NCBI GenBank assembly: GCA_020055645.1
Contig: CM034548.1
Coordinates: 30,306,201-30,370,200, forward strand
Direction of reading: 5' to 3'
Source: Tomocerus qinae
Lineage: Eukaryota > Arthropoda > Collembola > Entomobryomorpha > Tomoceridae
Length of the DNA stretch: 64,000 nucleotides
The notes under the pieces are model-generated. The model saw only the letters and a list, made by a program, of their open reading frames with translations. It was not told the origin of the DNA and ran no database searches. Made by a program: the position numbers and the translations under genes. Shown here one piece after another: positions 39,101-54,812 of this stretch; the first letter of the stretch is position 1; the number at the start of each line of letters is the position of its first letter.

Positions 39101-42100
39101 AGATCGAATTAGACATGTCTGTCCTTTAATACCAAGGAGAAAGGCACAATTTAGTAAATCTCTCCTAGTCTAGTCACTAGTCCAGTCTCCGTTTATTCTT
39201 ATACACTAGTAATCTCATGATCATAATGTAGGTACCTAATAATCCTTTCGATTTACACTCAATTGTTGAGATTAGGCAATCAATGTACATGAAGTGAGTA
39301 TATTCAGACATTTTATACAACGATTATAATTATAATATTTCCATTGATACTGTATTTCTGTTACTACATTGGGCATTGTGTCCACTACAACAAAAACGCC
39401 ACTACGTAATTAATTAGTGATTACATAATAAAATGTGACAGCAAGATAATTGGTAAACCTAATGACAATTTTCAAATTCTTCTTCTTCGGTTTATTTAAA
39501 CATTATTAAATATTCCTTTGGACACCCAAATACGAATTAATGTCACTGAATTTACTTATTATTTGAATCTGGGCTAAGTTACAGTGATTTAATGCTAATT
39601 GCCATAATGTACATTTCATTCATAAACATATCATACAGATCACTGATATATGTTGGCGTGGTATACTTAAACAATTTTGTATGCAATACTTAGTAATCAT
39701 ATTTATTGATTATAGATTTTGCACGTCTGCTTTTATTTTTCTCTCAGTCCATCAATGTTGGTACAACTAAAATTATCCGTTAATAATTTAGTTGCCCATG
39801 TTTTTTATTTTGAAGCATAATCTAAAAATGGTTACCTCTATTAACTATGACTCTACCAAATCAAAACAAGATTATACAGCAAATTATATGGTTATAGCTT
39901 TATTACGCTATAATATATTCCTAGAATGCCTGCCACGGAAGTATATAGTAATAGTAAAACCTACTTACATTTGTTTAGATTAGAATGCAGAAGATACGAA
40001 AAGGGAAGTAAAAATGTTACTGAGAAGCGGATCAAAGTGGTAACAGTATTATAATGTTGACTGGTTTTGTATTCCGCCTTTTTGTAGCATTTGAAGATAA
40101 AATACTATGGTTAAGATAAATAAAGAGATTTATTACTAATGTAACCATTACTGTTACGGCTACTGTGTTACTTAAGTGTTTAGTTTGGTCTTAGACTCAC
40201 AGCATTACAACTACATTAGCTACAATAGCTGTTTTTATGTAAATAACTGACCTATACTACAGACTTGTAGGTACCCTAATGACTATTTTGAGAATATAAG
40301 TAGGTGCATCCCAAATATAAGGTCTTAGGTATACACAATCGCGGATTCTCATTTAAATCTATATAAATCAAAAGCAGAGAAACATTTCAAGTTCGTTGGA
40401 GGAGGTGGTTAATAATTTCTGAAAGTGTACAGATGGGAGAGCATTTAATGCACAGTAATTACAATGTGTAGAGTCTGTAGACTATAATATGTATTTAAAG
40501 TATTCCTTATTGTCTTGGAAACTTCTCATTCGTCTCATTTTTATGGACTTGAGATGATAGCAAAAAATTGATGTTCCTTCCGCGAACAAAATTATATTCC
40601 ATAGTAGCAAACGTACCACGAGAGTAATTATACCTCTTTAAAACGCATCACAATTAATTGCATCAATAATAAACTGATTAGCATAATTATTTAGTTGGTA
40701 TAAGATCCCTCATTCTAACAAAAATGTGTTGCATAATTATTGCAACAAATACTGCATTATGCTGCAAAAATCTTTTGTTTAAGTAAATATGGGATTTTGG
40801 CACACGCTGAGAGGAAGCGCTGACCACTCTTTTTTCTTACGAAACAATAGTAATCGCTATTTTTTAAATATTATAAGCTGGCACGTACATCGACAACCTT
40901 ATAGCTGCGAACAAGATAATATTATATTGCCAATACCTACCAATAAAGTAGTGCATACTCTGCACCTTTGACAAAAACAAAGAATAAGTTTGAAGACTGC
41001 ATGGTGGGATGGTAAATTACAGTAATACTTTGTGTGGCTGAGTTATTCTCCACTTTAGTGCAGAGACTCAAAAGCCAATGTGTTCATTGTATGAAAAAAG
41101 CAAATTTACTTTGGCAATATGACGGCGAAACTAACGAAAATGCTGTGAGCTGAACTTAGGAAAATAAAGTGAGCCACGGAAGCTTTTAATTAAACCTATC
41201 ATTATCCACTCAAGAGTTGCAGCAATTACTGCTTTTTGACAGCTGAAAAATTGATATTACACACATATGTACGTAGGTACACGTTGTACTCCTTTTATTC
41301 TTCATTTAGTATTCACGGAAAAGTGCAACGCAACGATATGAAACAAGCTAATCTGACATAGTTAGCTATACACATGACAACATCCTAGGGCACAATATTT
41401 TCGGTAAGAAAACTCCGTAAAGCGACACGCTTGTAGAAACAGTTACAATAAATTGCAGACTCATTCATATAGCAGGCAAATGGCAATCAATGAATAAGAC
41501 GAGCAAATCGACCTAGCAAATTAAATGGAGAAATATTAACTTGAGTAATCAGCGTTCATAGTGCGCAAGAATTCGTCTAGTATGGGCGGAAAAAAAACTA
41601 TACATAATACGAAAATATTTTTACAAAATTAAGGCTACCTTTTTATTTATAATAAATTGGCATTTCAAAGTATAAAGCACTGTTATTATAATTTCGGAAA
41701 TTTCGCATCCAAAAAAAATTTGTTTAATTTTAAAAGACGCTATCAATAATGCTAACCTAGAAAAGAGTTCATTGTTTCATGTAATAATGTAATATGCTTT
41801 ACTTGCATTACATACGCGCTTGTAACATAGAAAAACAATTTTATTTTTTTATGGAATAGAGATTGACTATTTATTTTCGTTCTATAATTTTCTTCCAATG
41901 ATTCCAATTGTAAAATTGTCCATGCAAGATGGAAAGACGGTCTAACCTTGCTTATCAAATCAAGTCTAAAAGTATAATTAAATTTAAGTACAGTACACAC
42001 AAATACTTATACGAATTTTTTGCAATTTCTGCCATTTTTGTCAAGAGTTGTGTTAATGCCATAATCAAGAAGATTACAGAGCAAAGGATTGAGAAAGAGT

Positions 42101-45100
42101 CTTTAGCTGAGGGCAATAGTAGAATGTACCTTAAATTATGACACGTTATAAACTTCTGAAATAAACAAATAGGAAATGGATGCAGAGGAATGAAGAGTAC
42201 TCACTATCTGGTTTGGTAGGTCTTTTATTATGTGGTTGAGTTCCAGACATAATTATAAGAAACGAGTTAACTAGCAAAAGGTAGCCAGGCAATGGTGACA
42301 ATAATATATATTATGTAAAATTCTAGATGTTTATCAGTTTTCAGAGACAAGTTGGATGCTGTTGAGTGAAGCAAACAGTTGATTCCACTTACATTTTACG
42401 CTGTTACAAACACATTTAAAAATAAGCACTTAATTAGTTAGTCGACATTCTAATAGAGTCATTATTTAAATCCAATTTTGTCAACCCTGCTTTTGGCATG
42501 AGTGACACAGCTCAAACTTACATGGCTATATTATTTTTATGGATGTTTTAGTACGCGGATTTTTCCTACCACATTGAATCTTCGAATGACCATAAGTAGT
42601 TGAGTATCTTTATAAGATGCTGATGATTGTATGTTAAGAAAGCTACACAAGAGAACTTACTAATTTTGATCAGTTTTTTAAGAAAAAAGTTAAATTTTTA
42701 ACGATTACATTTATTAGCCATGGGAAATTTTTAATGTACGTTTTGCATATGCGGTATAAGATACTCAATATACAACCACTATTAAAATAAAATAAGTAAT
42801 TTCCTGCTTTTAAGCCAGTTATACCTAGTTATAAATAAATAATGGTGGCTGGTGATCGCTTTGGAAAATCATGAATGTCCATCAGTTTTGATATGAAAAC
42901 ATCAATGACATCATCATGAAAGCCTTATTAGTGGTTCTGAGATTGCAAAAAGCATGCTCTAATCAAGTTGCCTTTGCAGTCAAAAATTATAGGTGTGGAG
43001 TTTGTGTTGGCTGATGCAAAGAACGCAAGATAGCTTTTCTTGATGATGAGAATGATGATGTTCTCATCTCAACTGTACATCATACTATCACACACTATTT
43101 GCTTTTGTGAAGAGAGCAGTTCCTGTATTGTACTCAGTCGGTATTACATTAATAATATGACAAAGTACTCTGCGTTAGAAGATTAACTTTTACATAGGAT
43201 ATATTCCAGGCATAACTAGTTCAGTTTTCGTATTATATAGGCACTGCATGCTTTGTTAGCTGGGAATGTGGAATTGGTACAAATGTTGTACACGATTTTG
43301 ACTTTGGCCATTATTTAAAATTTAAACTACGTTAAATTGTAGTAAGAAGCGACTTGGTATAGGATACAAGATTAAATTATATACAAATATTACAAAAATA
43401 TCTGACAAAGTATTGCCATGCACTAGAGATAATAAAATTATAATTTATCTAGTTGCTCAGGATCTTTTGACTTAAAGTTATAAATGAAAAAGACTTCTTG
43501 GGACGTTATAGGAATTAAGAATCAGAATTATTGAAATGAAAAAGAAGTTAAGATCGACGGATGAATGTCTTATTCTCTTTTCTGTAAAATAAAATGATTA
43601 CCATTATGTAATAAATGCATCGTAACTGAATGCGAGAAGTGTGATGTAGATTTATACAAAGAAAAGGTAGTTACATGGCTGAGTCTCTTGGTTTCTTTTG
43701 TAGTGTTTAAGTATTTTGTATGTAACTAACAATAAGTATGCAAGTATGTACATTGGCATTGTTATCAACCGATGTGTTCGTATGCATTTTAATTCAATGT
43801 ACATACATATTTATGTATTATACTATTGTAAGAATGTTTTTTCTGTGAGTTAAAGGTAAATTTAAAAAGTTCGAGTCAAGTCTAGTCAATTCAAAGTGAA
43901 GTTGTGTAGTAAGTAAGCAAAGCAGTGAGTCCTTAGAGGAGGAGGGGTATAATGTAATGGAGGAGATTGATAGAGAGATACTGGATTCACCATTTTCCCG
44001 GTTTTCTCTGATGCATGTATAGATGCCCACGGATTGTTCTTTTTCTGAGCTACCATGCCGTATATCTAATTTCAAAGGGATAATTATAATTATAATCCCT
44101 TCAAGTGTTTCGGTATAGCATTGCTAGGATTGAATGGATACTGTAATACTAAACCAGATAAAGTGATGTACTAAACACAAGAGGGAAAATGTAGTCGAGT
44201 GATAATGGTGGAAAATTAGCTCTTATTTGGTTAGGCGGCCCTTTACACTCTCTGAATGACACATATTGCTGAGATGTTGAGTTGACTGACTGAGTTGCTT
44301 CATTTCATTGTCCCTGTCTTGTTAAGTGAGTCCTACTATTCACTCTTATTATTATAGGACCCACTTCGTTCCAGGCTCGGCTATACCTTTGCTTTTATGT
44401 AGAGGTAGGCACTTCACAAGATTCAACAGCTCCGTGCACCTATGTTTTCTTTTCAACTCTTTGGTTTGATCTTGACCGGGTGATACTTTCCGTCTCATCT
44501 CCTCTCTACCTTATGCCGACTTGAATCATTTACATTTTGATCACTTTCTTCCAACATTCCTATACCTACATTCGCTTCAAGTCATTTGTAGTTTTCAAAC
44601 GTTGATGCTAGCTAATATATTACAAACAACGCCTCAGCAAATATATTCCCTTGCTCTCAAATTTTAGGTGAAATTACTCTATTTTTAAAGTTGTATTTAT
44701 ATCTGTATATTTAAGGTAAAATTACAAATACAATGAATTTATCTGATTCAGATTATATATCAGGAAACACTTGTGCTGCACTATATCGGTTTATATACCT
44801 ATATATTGAGTATTTAAATAGTGTGGTTTTGGTTATAATTTCCACTGTAAATGGTTTAAACTTTATCAAATAAGCAATTTCAACTATCTTTTTCACATTT
44901 TTAGGAATAGATAGATTAGTTATCAGAGATTATCAATGTTAAATATAATTTACCAATATTAAAAGTTTTTATGCTAGCCGCTGACAAATGATGATCTTAG
45001 CCAACCACCATTTTAACCACTAGTGGCTAGAATTCTTTAGATGCCTAAGTAATTTATCTGGGGATCTTCCTATTTTATAATGGCTCTTATGTAAGTCATG

Positions 45101-46822
45101 CATGTTTGTAATTGATTGGAAAGGTCTTCGAATGATTGACAATTTCCGATACCTACCTTGAGTTAAAAGTAATGCTGAAATCTTTAGAGTCTTATCAAAC
45201 CTGTGTATCGAAAGCAATTAAAACTTAGGCAACCAAAAGTGATTTTGCTAAAAATGCTTCTAGTTTCAAAGCTTTCTAATAGCAAGTTTTCGGCTAGCTC
45301 TCTATAGCACAAGAAAATATGATAATACTGGCTGGCTATAAACTTTGCGTGTCAAATTTCTCCTTTTCCTCAGAATTTTTTACAGTCTCTGAGTATTTGT
45401 AAAGCCAATGTAGCTATTTCATCCTCTATTCCCAATAATTGCGTACACTCAAATTATGATGATGATACATTGAACATGCTAATTTTTTCCCTTTACACCA
45501 CTTAATTCTTTAGATTTTATACATAAACAAATGTCCGTTACTTAATAAACTTTCTTATGCATCAAGGGCTAATAAAATATATAGTAGATATTTTTTCTTT
45601 GTTTACATGCTTTTCCCTCCTATAGTACTAATGATATGGAAATATTACGTACAGGTAAAATTGAAAATTAAGTACTACCAATTTATAGCAATTGACCCCA
45701 GAATTATTTGCTAATTATTAAATAAATAGGCAATGTGAAAAATGCAATTATACGACCATGCAATTATCTCCTGCATAGGAGATGGCCGTTTATGTTAAAT
45801 GAGATGATAAATTAGTAGCCAAAATGCCTATAATTACTAAGGGCTAAATTTTATTATGGAACGTCCGAATTAACCGAAAGCGATTAGGATTTTTCTTAGA
45901 AAATTAACCATCCCCTGTACTGCAAATGACAGTGAAGTCACAAAGAACATAAAAACATTTATTTCTGATTTATAAATTTATTTAATCTTTCCTTGTTTTA
46001 AACAGTATTTTTTTCAGTTTAGAAAATATAAGCGAGTATTGTGTCAAAGGGTGTCAATGGAAGGAAATGGTGCAGTTTCTGATCAGAATAAAATCCTGCT
46101 TTCGTTTACTTCGTTCGAATACTATTAATTAAGCTTACAACTTTCCCTTCTTTACCATAGTCAAATGCTTATCATAAATAAAATCAAAATTCATTCATTT
46201 TATGTAAATTAGAAAAAAAATATCTTGACTTCTATGGAACCATCAGTTGCATGAAAAATGAAGTCCTGATTGATCAATTTAAATACAATTTATTATTAAT
46301 AACGTGCCAAGTTGGAAAATTTCGAATTGTGTTAAGCCAGGTTAAACATTTCATGAAGTCTAGTGCACATGATATATTTTTCGATATTTCATTGTCGCTT
46401 CCTTATCGAGAATTGTTAATCTTATCCATATTAATTCATAATCATTAAAATTAATTTACATATTCTCAGGTTTTCTAAATAATTTTCATTTCACATTAAA
46501 CCATAGATTCTCAAAAATCTTTGAAATTTGAGTATGGTTAAAGTATGTCTAATTAGAAATGCTGCTCACTAGAGTGAAGTAGAAGCTTGTCAATTATTAG
46601 CATTCAGGGAATTATTATTTGTTTACTTGTACATGATTGCATTCAAGATAATAACTGATAAGAGTGCACAGCGCATAATATTAAGACGACCCTTGCACTT
46701 GGAGTGACTCACATCACAGAACATGCAAGCATCGCACGTTATCTTTTTCAGTATTATATCCTACTGTTCCATCTACCTGAGTATTATTATGATGGCCTTC
46801 CCTTATCCATCAGAAATTTATA

Positions 46823-46836
46823 ATGATGATGATGAT
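46823..46836. repeat. (ATG)n microsatellite
   Basis: Nearly five uninterrupted ATG units. Confidence 0.9.
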
Positions 46837-49800
46837 ATTATGAGAACACGTAATAAAAGCACTACAGAAAGTATGACATATTTTGCGATATGATTTGGCT
46901 TGCATTGCTTGCCCTTTTTAGCTAGAATTTATTTGACGTGCTGATATACTTAGGTACATTTATTATTATGTTGTGCGATAGACTTCTACGTATATGGCCT
47001 GACTGCCCTTCCTTCGTCATAACAATCTGGCCATGTACTTTTCTTTTCTCCCTTTGCTCTTCCTCTTTCATAAAAATGCACCAACTTTGCACACAACAAC
47101 AACGGGTAGGTACTCGGAGAGTATTTTCTTGCTTATGATCGTGCCTATAAGTGACACACATTTGGAAATGGTACCAAATTATATTATTATTGACTGAATT
47201 GTGGAATGGCAAGGTACCTAGAATGATTAATCCAATATTTTACCCTGCATTCGTTTCTTGCTAAAAAGAATCGAGACCATGAAGATATTACGCTTTAATA
47301 TTTCTCGGAAATAAGGAGATGAAACTGAAATGCTTCCTATCCATTTCCCTTGAAATACGAAGTAAACAAAAATCTAGGGTACATTGCACCGTTTCATTAA
47401 TTTCAATAAATTCTACCTGAAATAAAATCTGGTTGTCCAGACAGATAGAATTAAACATTTCCTGCAAGTATTTCTTCTATCGAGGAAAAATGTTTGAAAT
47501 AGGAAAATAATATGCATCCATATGCTTTAATACTTCAAAACTGCAAACGTATGTATTTTTAAATACATTGGAAAAAATATAAGTGTAGTTAGTCATGTCA
47601 ATCTAAATAGCGACCGTTAAAATATTTTCTCCTGCTATTTTGTGCTCTTAACTTGAATAGTATTCATAGTTAAGGAAAGGGTGGAATTATGGCAAAAAAT
47701 ACAATTGTAAGCTATTAAATGAGATGAAATTACATAGGAGGAGTGTAGGAAGCAATACGTGCTCACTCGGAGCTGCACACTGACAGGTAAATTTGCATAA
47801 TCAAAATTACCATTTGATGTTTCAAAGAAATAATATTAACAATTAAGGTATTCACGATTCCATTTGTTAGGAGTTAGAGATTTGAACAGATAATCTGGAA
47901 GGAAAGGGACTGGACCGGAATTGTGTTGTTTCTAGTCGTAGATCGATTTACTACTCCAGTTAATTTCATTTGTAAATTAAAGCTCAGAGGTGCCTGCTGC
48001 CTACCTTCTACTCAATTCAGTGAGCTCATGAATTAGAAAGATAACGCAAATGTTAGGATTTTGAATTATAAGGAGGGTTTACGGTATATTAGTGTAAATA
48101 AGTATTAAGGGTGTAGTTTAGTATAAAATGATATGTAGTTATGATCTTGCATGGTTTAGGACCGACAGGCAACTGACAATTGAGTAGTCCACGCCCAGCC
48201 AAGCCCACCCATCCAGACCAAACCAAACCAGAAGAGCAGACAAGAGCGAGTCGGATGAGATGCGAAGAAGTTGGGAAACGCTGTTCGTGTACTTAACGTG
48301 TTTATGTACGTATAATCTACACTGCACTATGCCCAGCAAAGTTTAAACATTGGCAATGTGTTTGACAGGTAGACATCACAAATCAAATTCAATCAAAATT
48401 ACATTGCTGCTTGCTTACCCGTTGTTATCAATGTAGGTTTGCTTTTGTTCAACGATTTACGTTGAATTACCTGCCGTTGTTTAAGCTTATAACTCGTTGG
48501 GATTTCGCAATCGAGAATACCTGCCTGCCTATATTATTTTATTTTAATAGCACTGCTCCGCTGCTAATTCATCGCCAGCCAGTCGACATACTAATGTAGA
48601 GATGAGACGAGCATTCTGTTCTTCTTTCGCTGCTGTGTCTAGCTCAACATTAGGCAAATGAAGAATTGAGAACAGAAGCAAGCTTTCTACGTTTCTACTC
48701 AATCTGCTTATATATTATTATATTTTTATAGTATATAGAGGAGCGTTAATTGAGAAAAATTGCAGGAAGAGCACGGCAACACAGACACAAAGCAATTCTT
48801 ATTAACAATCTCTTTGTTTTCTCCAAGCCCAATTATTACACGTGCTATTCCTATTACATTACGTCAAATTATTGCATCGCTTTCACTACTCCTGTATTAT
48901 TGCTACATATTATTTACCTGTTGAATATGTAAAAAAGAAGAAATAGCTAATATAGGAACGTACCTAAACATAATTTGCATGCACATATAAGTTCATAACA
49001 CGAAATAAGTCACATGGAATCATTTATTTTCATTTCTGTTTACCTAATAAGTGCTTCTCAAGTCTATTGCTTTTCATACCATATGCCCAACCAATTCTGA
49101 GCTGATAGTGACCAAGCCACAAAACAGAGAAATAACTGCCGTAAATCTTCTAATAGAGACGAATAGTATATAAATCATTTCTTATGTATTAATTAGATTT
49201 TGTATAGGCCAAAGGTCAAGCAGTGTAATTAAATGAAATTAAGGAATCGAATGGAAAAATATTTTCATGGTTTTGGAAAGAATTTACTGAGCTTCAAGAG
49301 GTTATCTGTTGTTCGTAGCGTTAGCCAATAGCGTGTGAGTAAATGAAACTTGCAATGTTCTGATTGGAGCAATTGTGATGCTAAGTGTCAATCAATTTCC
49401 AAAAAATGTCCATCCCAGTTTGTATTGGCCATTTTTCCTTCTTTGTAGTACCTGCACATCTATCTTTGAATATACTGGAAACCTAGCATATGCCCGTAAT
49501 TTTACCTTCAATTTCTGCGAATACTATATCAGACAGACTTCTATAAGAACTAAGCTTCTATTAGAAGAAGTACGGTAGTCCACTCTACATTGCCTATGTA
49601 TTTAGTATGCTGACAATCATACATATGCTTCTAAAACTTTTTATTCATTCCAATTATCTATTTATCTAAAAATTACCTCGCTGCAGTTGCTCTTCGAGTT
49701 TTTTGCTTCTCATCACATGACATTCAACACATTAATTTATATTACGATAATAAATACTAAGGGAGAATGTGCAAAAATGTAGTTGGTGGTAACTATTGCA

Positions 49801-51180
49801 CTGTTTAATCTCTATTTGGTCTTTGACACGAATGTTCCACTTGCGCAACACTATTAAGATACATTTACTTATAAAGAGATATCTTTACATAAAGGCTAAC
49901 ATAAACAATGTGGTCAAAGAGAACAAATTATTGAGCATAGCACCAACGCTAAGGCAATTGAATCGGCCAGGAAAGAGTGTACAAAGCGTAATTAAATTGC
50001 AATATGACTTTGTGCATTTGAATTTATAACATCAGGTCAGTATGTTACTTTGTAGCATTTCACATACCTGCAGATGCTGTAGACAAAATACACGCGCATT
50101 ACTAGTGGCTTTGTCTGCCTACTGTCAATCTGCACGAAATTCTACTGAAACGTGACTTGAAATGACAATGGATGAGTTATCTCTAATTAGTGTGCATTAG
50201 AATTACACTTGGAACAATGAAATCAATCATTGATGCAAAATCTGTTGCGTTACTCCATTTCAAAGAACTTTAGTTCCTTTCACGCAGACACTAAATCCCA
50301 TTTCTAACAATGAGATCAGGCGTACTAGAACTACTACATAATGATTTCAGGTGATCTAGAAAGGCATAACAAAATTAAGTGGCCAGTCGTCCTAAAAATA
50401 AAGTCTTGTGCAATAATCCTAAAACAGATGATTCAAAATGCAAAAATAATAATAAGATAAGAAGTGTGGTATCAATTATTAAATTTTTACTCAAATTAAA
50501 TGTCATACTTATATGGAAAACATGTAAGTTCTTAGAATACTCCAATGCTTAAGAGTATCATTATACACTTTTACTTTTGAAATTGTGAAATATTTATTGA
50601 TGTTCGTTAGTTGATGGTGAGTTGGAATTAAGTCTGGAATAAGTAGACATTAGGAGGTAAATATAAATAAAAAATTGGTGCAGGTCATGAAAGCGTTGCT
50701 ATTATCCTTATTGGTAGTAAGGAAAGTGGTAAATGCAGGCAGGCAGGCTACACATCGTCAGTAGTAGTTGAGTTGAGACAGAGACTCGGGTCGGGTAAGC
50801 TGCCTGCTCTGTTTTCTGCTTTGCCTCCACTTTACTCATCAGAAAACACGAATATTTCCACATAGATAGTGAGAATTGGGATTGCATGGGTTTTCTTTTC
50901 TTGCTCTTCTAAAGGTTTATCAGAAAAAAGGAGAAAAAATCATAATCATAGCTATAGAGGTAGCTCTCCTATGGAATCATCATTATCATCAAATCAACTC
51001 CATTCATTTGGATCGACTTGACTCCCTCTTAAAATGTAATGCTGTGTATGTAACAATATTATTCATTTATATTACTGAAACTATGCAGGGCAACGTAGCT
51101 ATAGGCATGGCAAGAGTGGAATTGAAATAAAACCATGGCGTGCAGAGACGAGCAACTCAATAAGCAATGACAACAGATAT

Positions 51181-51195
51181 CTGTCTGTCTGTCTG
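51181..51195. repeat. (CTGT)n microsatellite
   Basis: Three and a half CTGT units, the complement class of the AGAC tract at 20031. Confidence 0.85.
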
Positions 51196-52366
51196 ACTCT
51201 AATGCAACCAGTTCAAGTAAAGTGTCTATCATTTTCAATTTCCAATGATACCATCGTCTATAATTCTATCTGTAAGAAAAATCCCAAAAAATTATGAAAT
51301 CGCTTTACACAGTCAAAAGTATCGGCCGATGGTTAGCTACATGTTATCAGTGCATTCGGTATCAATATCAAATGAATTCGTGTAAATTATTGGGTGATAT
51401 CTGTTTATAAGACATGTCTTAGCGTTTAACAGGTAGATACTACAATTTACAATAAGTACCTGTGTATGGGTAAGTAGGTACCTCTTAAGAATTTTGTACG
51501 TGGTAGACAATGAAACGTTTAATTCGACAATATATTTACTTGTCTGCTCTGTTAGTTATTTAGCGTCCATAATTCCACAAAGACTACATTTTTGTATCAC
51601 AACAGTAATATAGGAAAAGGCAAAATACAGAGAATCAAGTCGAAACAAGAACAAAAAGTATCCAATCGGTAAATTGTAAAAAATGTCAGAGTCAAAAAAA
51701 ATGTTTGTTACTTTTTGTTACCTTGATTTTTGAGCATATGCACCCAGTGGAGTTTAATAATAATTACTTTACTACTAAATTGCTACTAAATTATTTCTGT
51801 ATTCGTGTAGTATACTGAACTAATTCATTTTTGTCATTGCATGTTTTACTACAGTACAGACCACTCTTTTACTCGTGTAATAGAATCTGCTGACTGCTAA
51901 CATCTCAATACAATTACATATCTTCTACTCGTTTTCCTAAATTATTGGAGCCATGCCATACCAGTACAATTATTCTACTGCCAATTTTGCTAGCATTAAC
52001 AAGCTGCTGCTTACCAAGCTCCTATCACTACTCGTTCTATGAAAAGTTTTGCTCTTTTAGTCAAACAGTTTATGGTCAGACAGAGACACCGAAACTATTG
52101 TACATGATATTTAGAGGACAAGGATATTACAGTACTATTAAAATGAAAAAGGAAACAGAATAAAGCATTACTTATTATTAAGGTAAACCACAATGAATAG
52201 TCTACATTTATTGTACGACTTAATTTAATTTTAAAATCCTGGATACTAAAAACTTCCTGCTTTCCAAATGAAATTCCATCTATACAACAAAAATGAGTTT
52301 AAAAAAAAGAAATCTCATCATTATATTATTTGGCAGGAAAAACAATTGTTATTTAAGACAAATTAA

Positions 52367-52422
52367 AAATGCTGCGCCCCAGGCTTCATGTTAAACTAGG
52401 CTAAAATGAGGTGCAGCATTTG
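52367..52422. repeat. Hairpin with ATGCTGC stem
   Basis: AAATGCTGCGCC pairs with the AGGTGCAGCATTT end to give a stem of about 12 bp with one wobble pair around a loop of about 30 nt. It could be a very short foldback remnant. The stem looks short for a microRNA precursor. Confidence 0.5.
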
Positions 52423-54797
52423 TTTTCGTCCAATTATTTTATGCCTGTACTATACATACAATTGCATTTTTGATTAAGACCATCTAAAGACTCTTTTTGC
52501 ATAACAAAATAAGCTTTTCAAAAATTTTTTTAGATCAAATACTAACACATATCTAATTAGCATAAAAATGAGGCGCACTTTTGAGAAAATCCTTGTTTTA
52601 AACTTAGATCTCAGGTATTCAGGATGGGAATAAGCTTTGATTATGTAATTATAATAATAATTTATGTTTAATCATTCCATGCTAAAGTTTTCATGTAAAT
52701 CCATTTTTTGATGTGTAGCACGAGTAAAAAGGGGCAGAAACAACAACGGAAGCAAGGTACAAAACTATATAGATGACAAATGGTGCAACCTGATGTAGCC
52801 CAAAGGCATCGCACGAACAAGTTTCCAAAAATGTTTTCACAGTGTGTGCCGTCTCAGGAGGAGGGCGCCCAGCGGCTGTTGGTATCTCCGAAGCTACTTT
52901 CTTCATATCTCACCCACCAGATGCAAAATGCAAATAGCCAAGGCGTTAATTTCTTATTAATATTAATGACATCAGTTTAATCCTAATTCGAGATTACAGA
53001 AGTTTCTAAGAAAAAGATGTTTTGGTTTCTCATGTGAATAGTATTTGTATTTGAGCAGTGACTGGGTTGTTATTATATTTATTCGTATTATAAGTTGGCT
53101 AAAGTGGTCACTAGTGAGTAAATTACACAGGTATGCGAATCTGTGTAGAATGGAGATAGTGCGACGGAGAGAGGCAGATTGCATGGGAAGATTGGGTACG
53201 GAGGAGAAAAAGGAAAGAGAGGCATGTACTAAACAACAAAAATGAAAACAGGAGTAATTAAGATGGGATTTTGAATGAGAAGTCTTGTGCTGATATCCAT
53301 TCCTGACCTTCCTCTTAATCCTTTTTGCTCGAATTATAGAAAGACGTTTTGGATGAAACCACCTTAACCACATTAACATATGAAATTAATATCGAAAAAT
53401 TACCGAGTGACTTGTAGAAACAAGTGTTGAATTTATGTAGATTGCTCTGTTTTGATGTTTAAGTTCAAGCAAGTTTTAAGTTTACATTTGATATTAATGT
53501 TAAACTCTCATCTGCTGATCTACATGAAGTCACGTAATCCTCTAAACAATGCAACATTGCTTACGTATCTGCCAATTGCGGTAGCTGCCCAATTATGTAT
53601 TATTAAGCAATTATTATTATTATTTCGTAGAAGATGGACAGAATGACAGATAATTATTCTGCATTATACCATGAACATTTATTTGCATTTTCCTCAACTA
53701 TTGATGCCCTTTTTAGCTGAAAACCACAACATTTATATAATGATCGAACTCAGAAGAATCAACAGATTGGAAATTCTGAATCTAGGCATGACTATCTATA
53801 AAACTGCAGGTAGATAGATAACTTATTATTTTTATCTTTCCTTTGATATCTTTTGCTAAATCATTAAATCCTTAGTTGATCTCCATGTAGGTACTGTACA
53901 TTTAAACCTTTTCGTTACTAATAGGGTCGTCTAATTAAGTTTCAATACTACATTTAACTGATTGTACTGAAATGTGAACTCCGTCTACCTTTCCGTCAGA
54001 AGACCTTTCTATAACTATGACAATACTATTTAGATCCGCTGTATACTTTTAAAATATATCATCTAAAAAGATTGACAAAAATCTTGTCCTAAAATGTTGA
54101 ACCTGTACAAAAGCAGCTTAAATAATACTACAGTGGATTTCACGTGCAATTTTTTGGCTATTATCCCTATTGTATCATTAAATACGGCTATTGAATGAAA
54201 CCGATTAAAAAATAAGCTAAGGCACTATTTTTCAAAGGTATTTGACTTATTTAGTTACCTTTGGGTTATTACAATGTCAATCTAGCAATGGTAAATTACG
54301 CTTTGCATATATTTAAGCCAAGATGGTTGAGATTGATGCATGATTTGGATTTGCAGGCAGGAGCAAGTAGTGTGTAGGTCTTGAAGACTGTAAACGCGAT
54401 CAATAAGAAAAAGGATAAACAATTATGTCTGCAGTACAGAGATAATCTGTGTCTAGGTACGGAAAGGAAACGAGTGACCATCTTAGAGAATAATCTAGAG
54501 AACATTACTACTTAAATAATACTGGTCCACTAGTACACTGCAACAATAATCGTTTCATTCATCCTAATAATGCAATAATAATCGGCAGTGGCTGGATTGA
54601 GAATGAGACTGGACTGGATTGCTTCCCTTATTTTTTCTCGCATGTTTGATTCCTGACCTGCAATTAGTATGTGTAGCCTCTAATCTTTATTCGTAGTCAT
54701 AATCCTAATCTGTGCTATGAGCATAATTATATGCTGTGCGGAAGCCGGGGGCATTTGCTACTGTGATGCGCTTTCAAGTTGGCATAATATTATTTGT

Positions 54798-54812
54798 GTA
54801 GAGTAGAGTAGA
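54798..54812. repeat. (GTAGA)3 microsatellite
   Basis: Three GTAGA units, followed by a purine-rich stretch. Confidence 0.85.

Noticed and set aside
42841-43080. Possible box C/D snoRNA on the minus strand (ATGATGA and CTGA words)
   Set aside because: No terminal stem, and these words are common here by chance; spacing is not convincing.
52972-53379. Longest open frame in the window (135 codons, minus strand)
   Set aside because: Random-looking composition, no motif and no convincing splice or start context.
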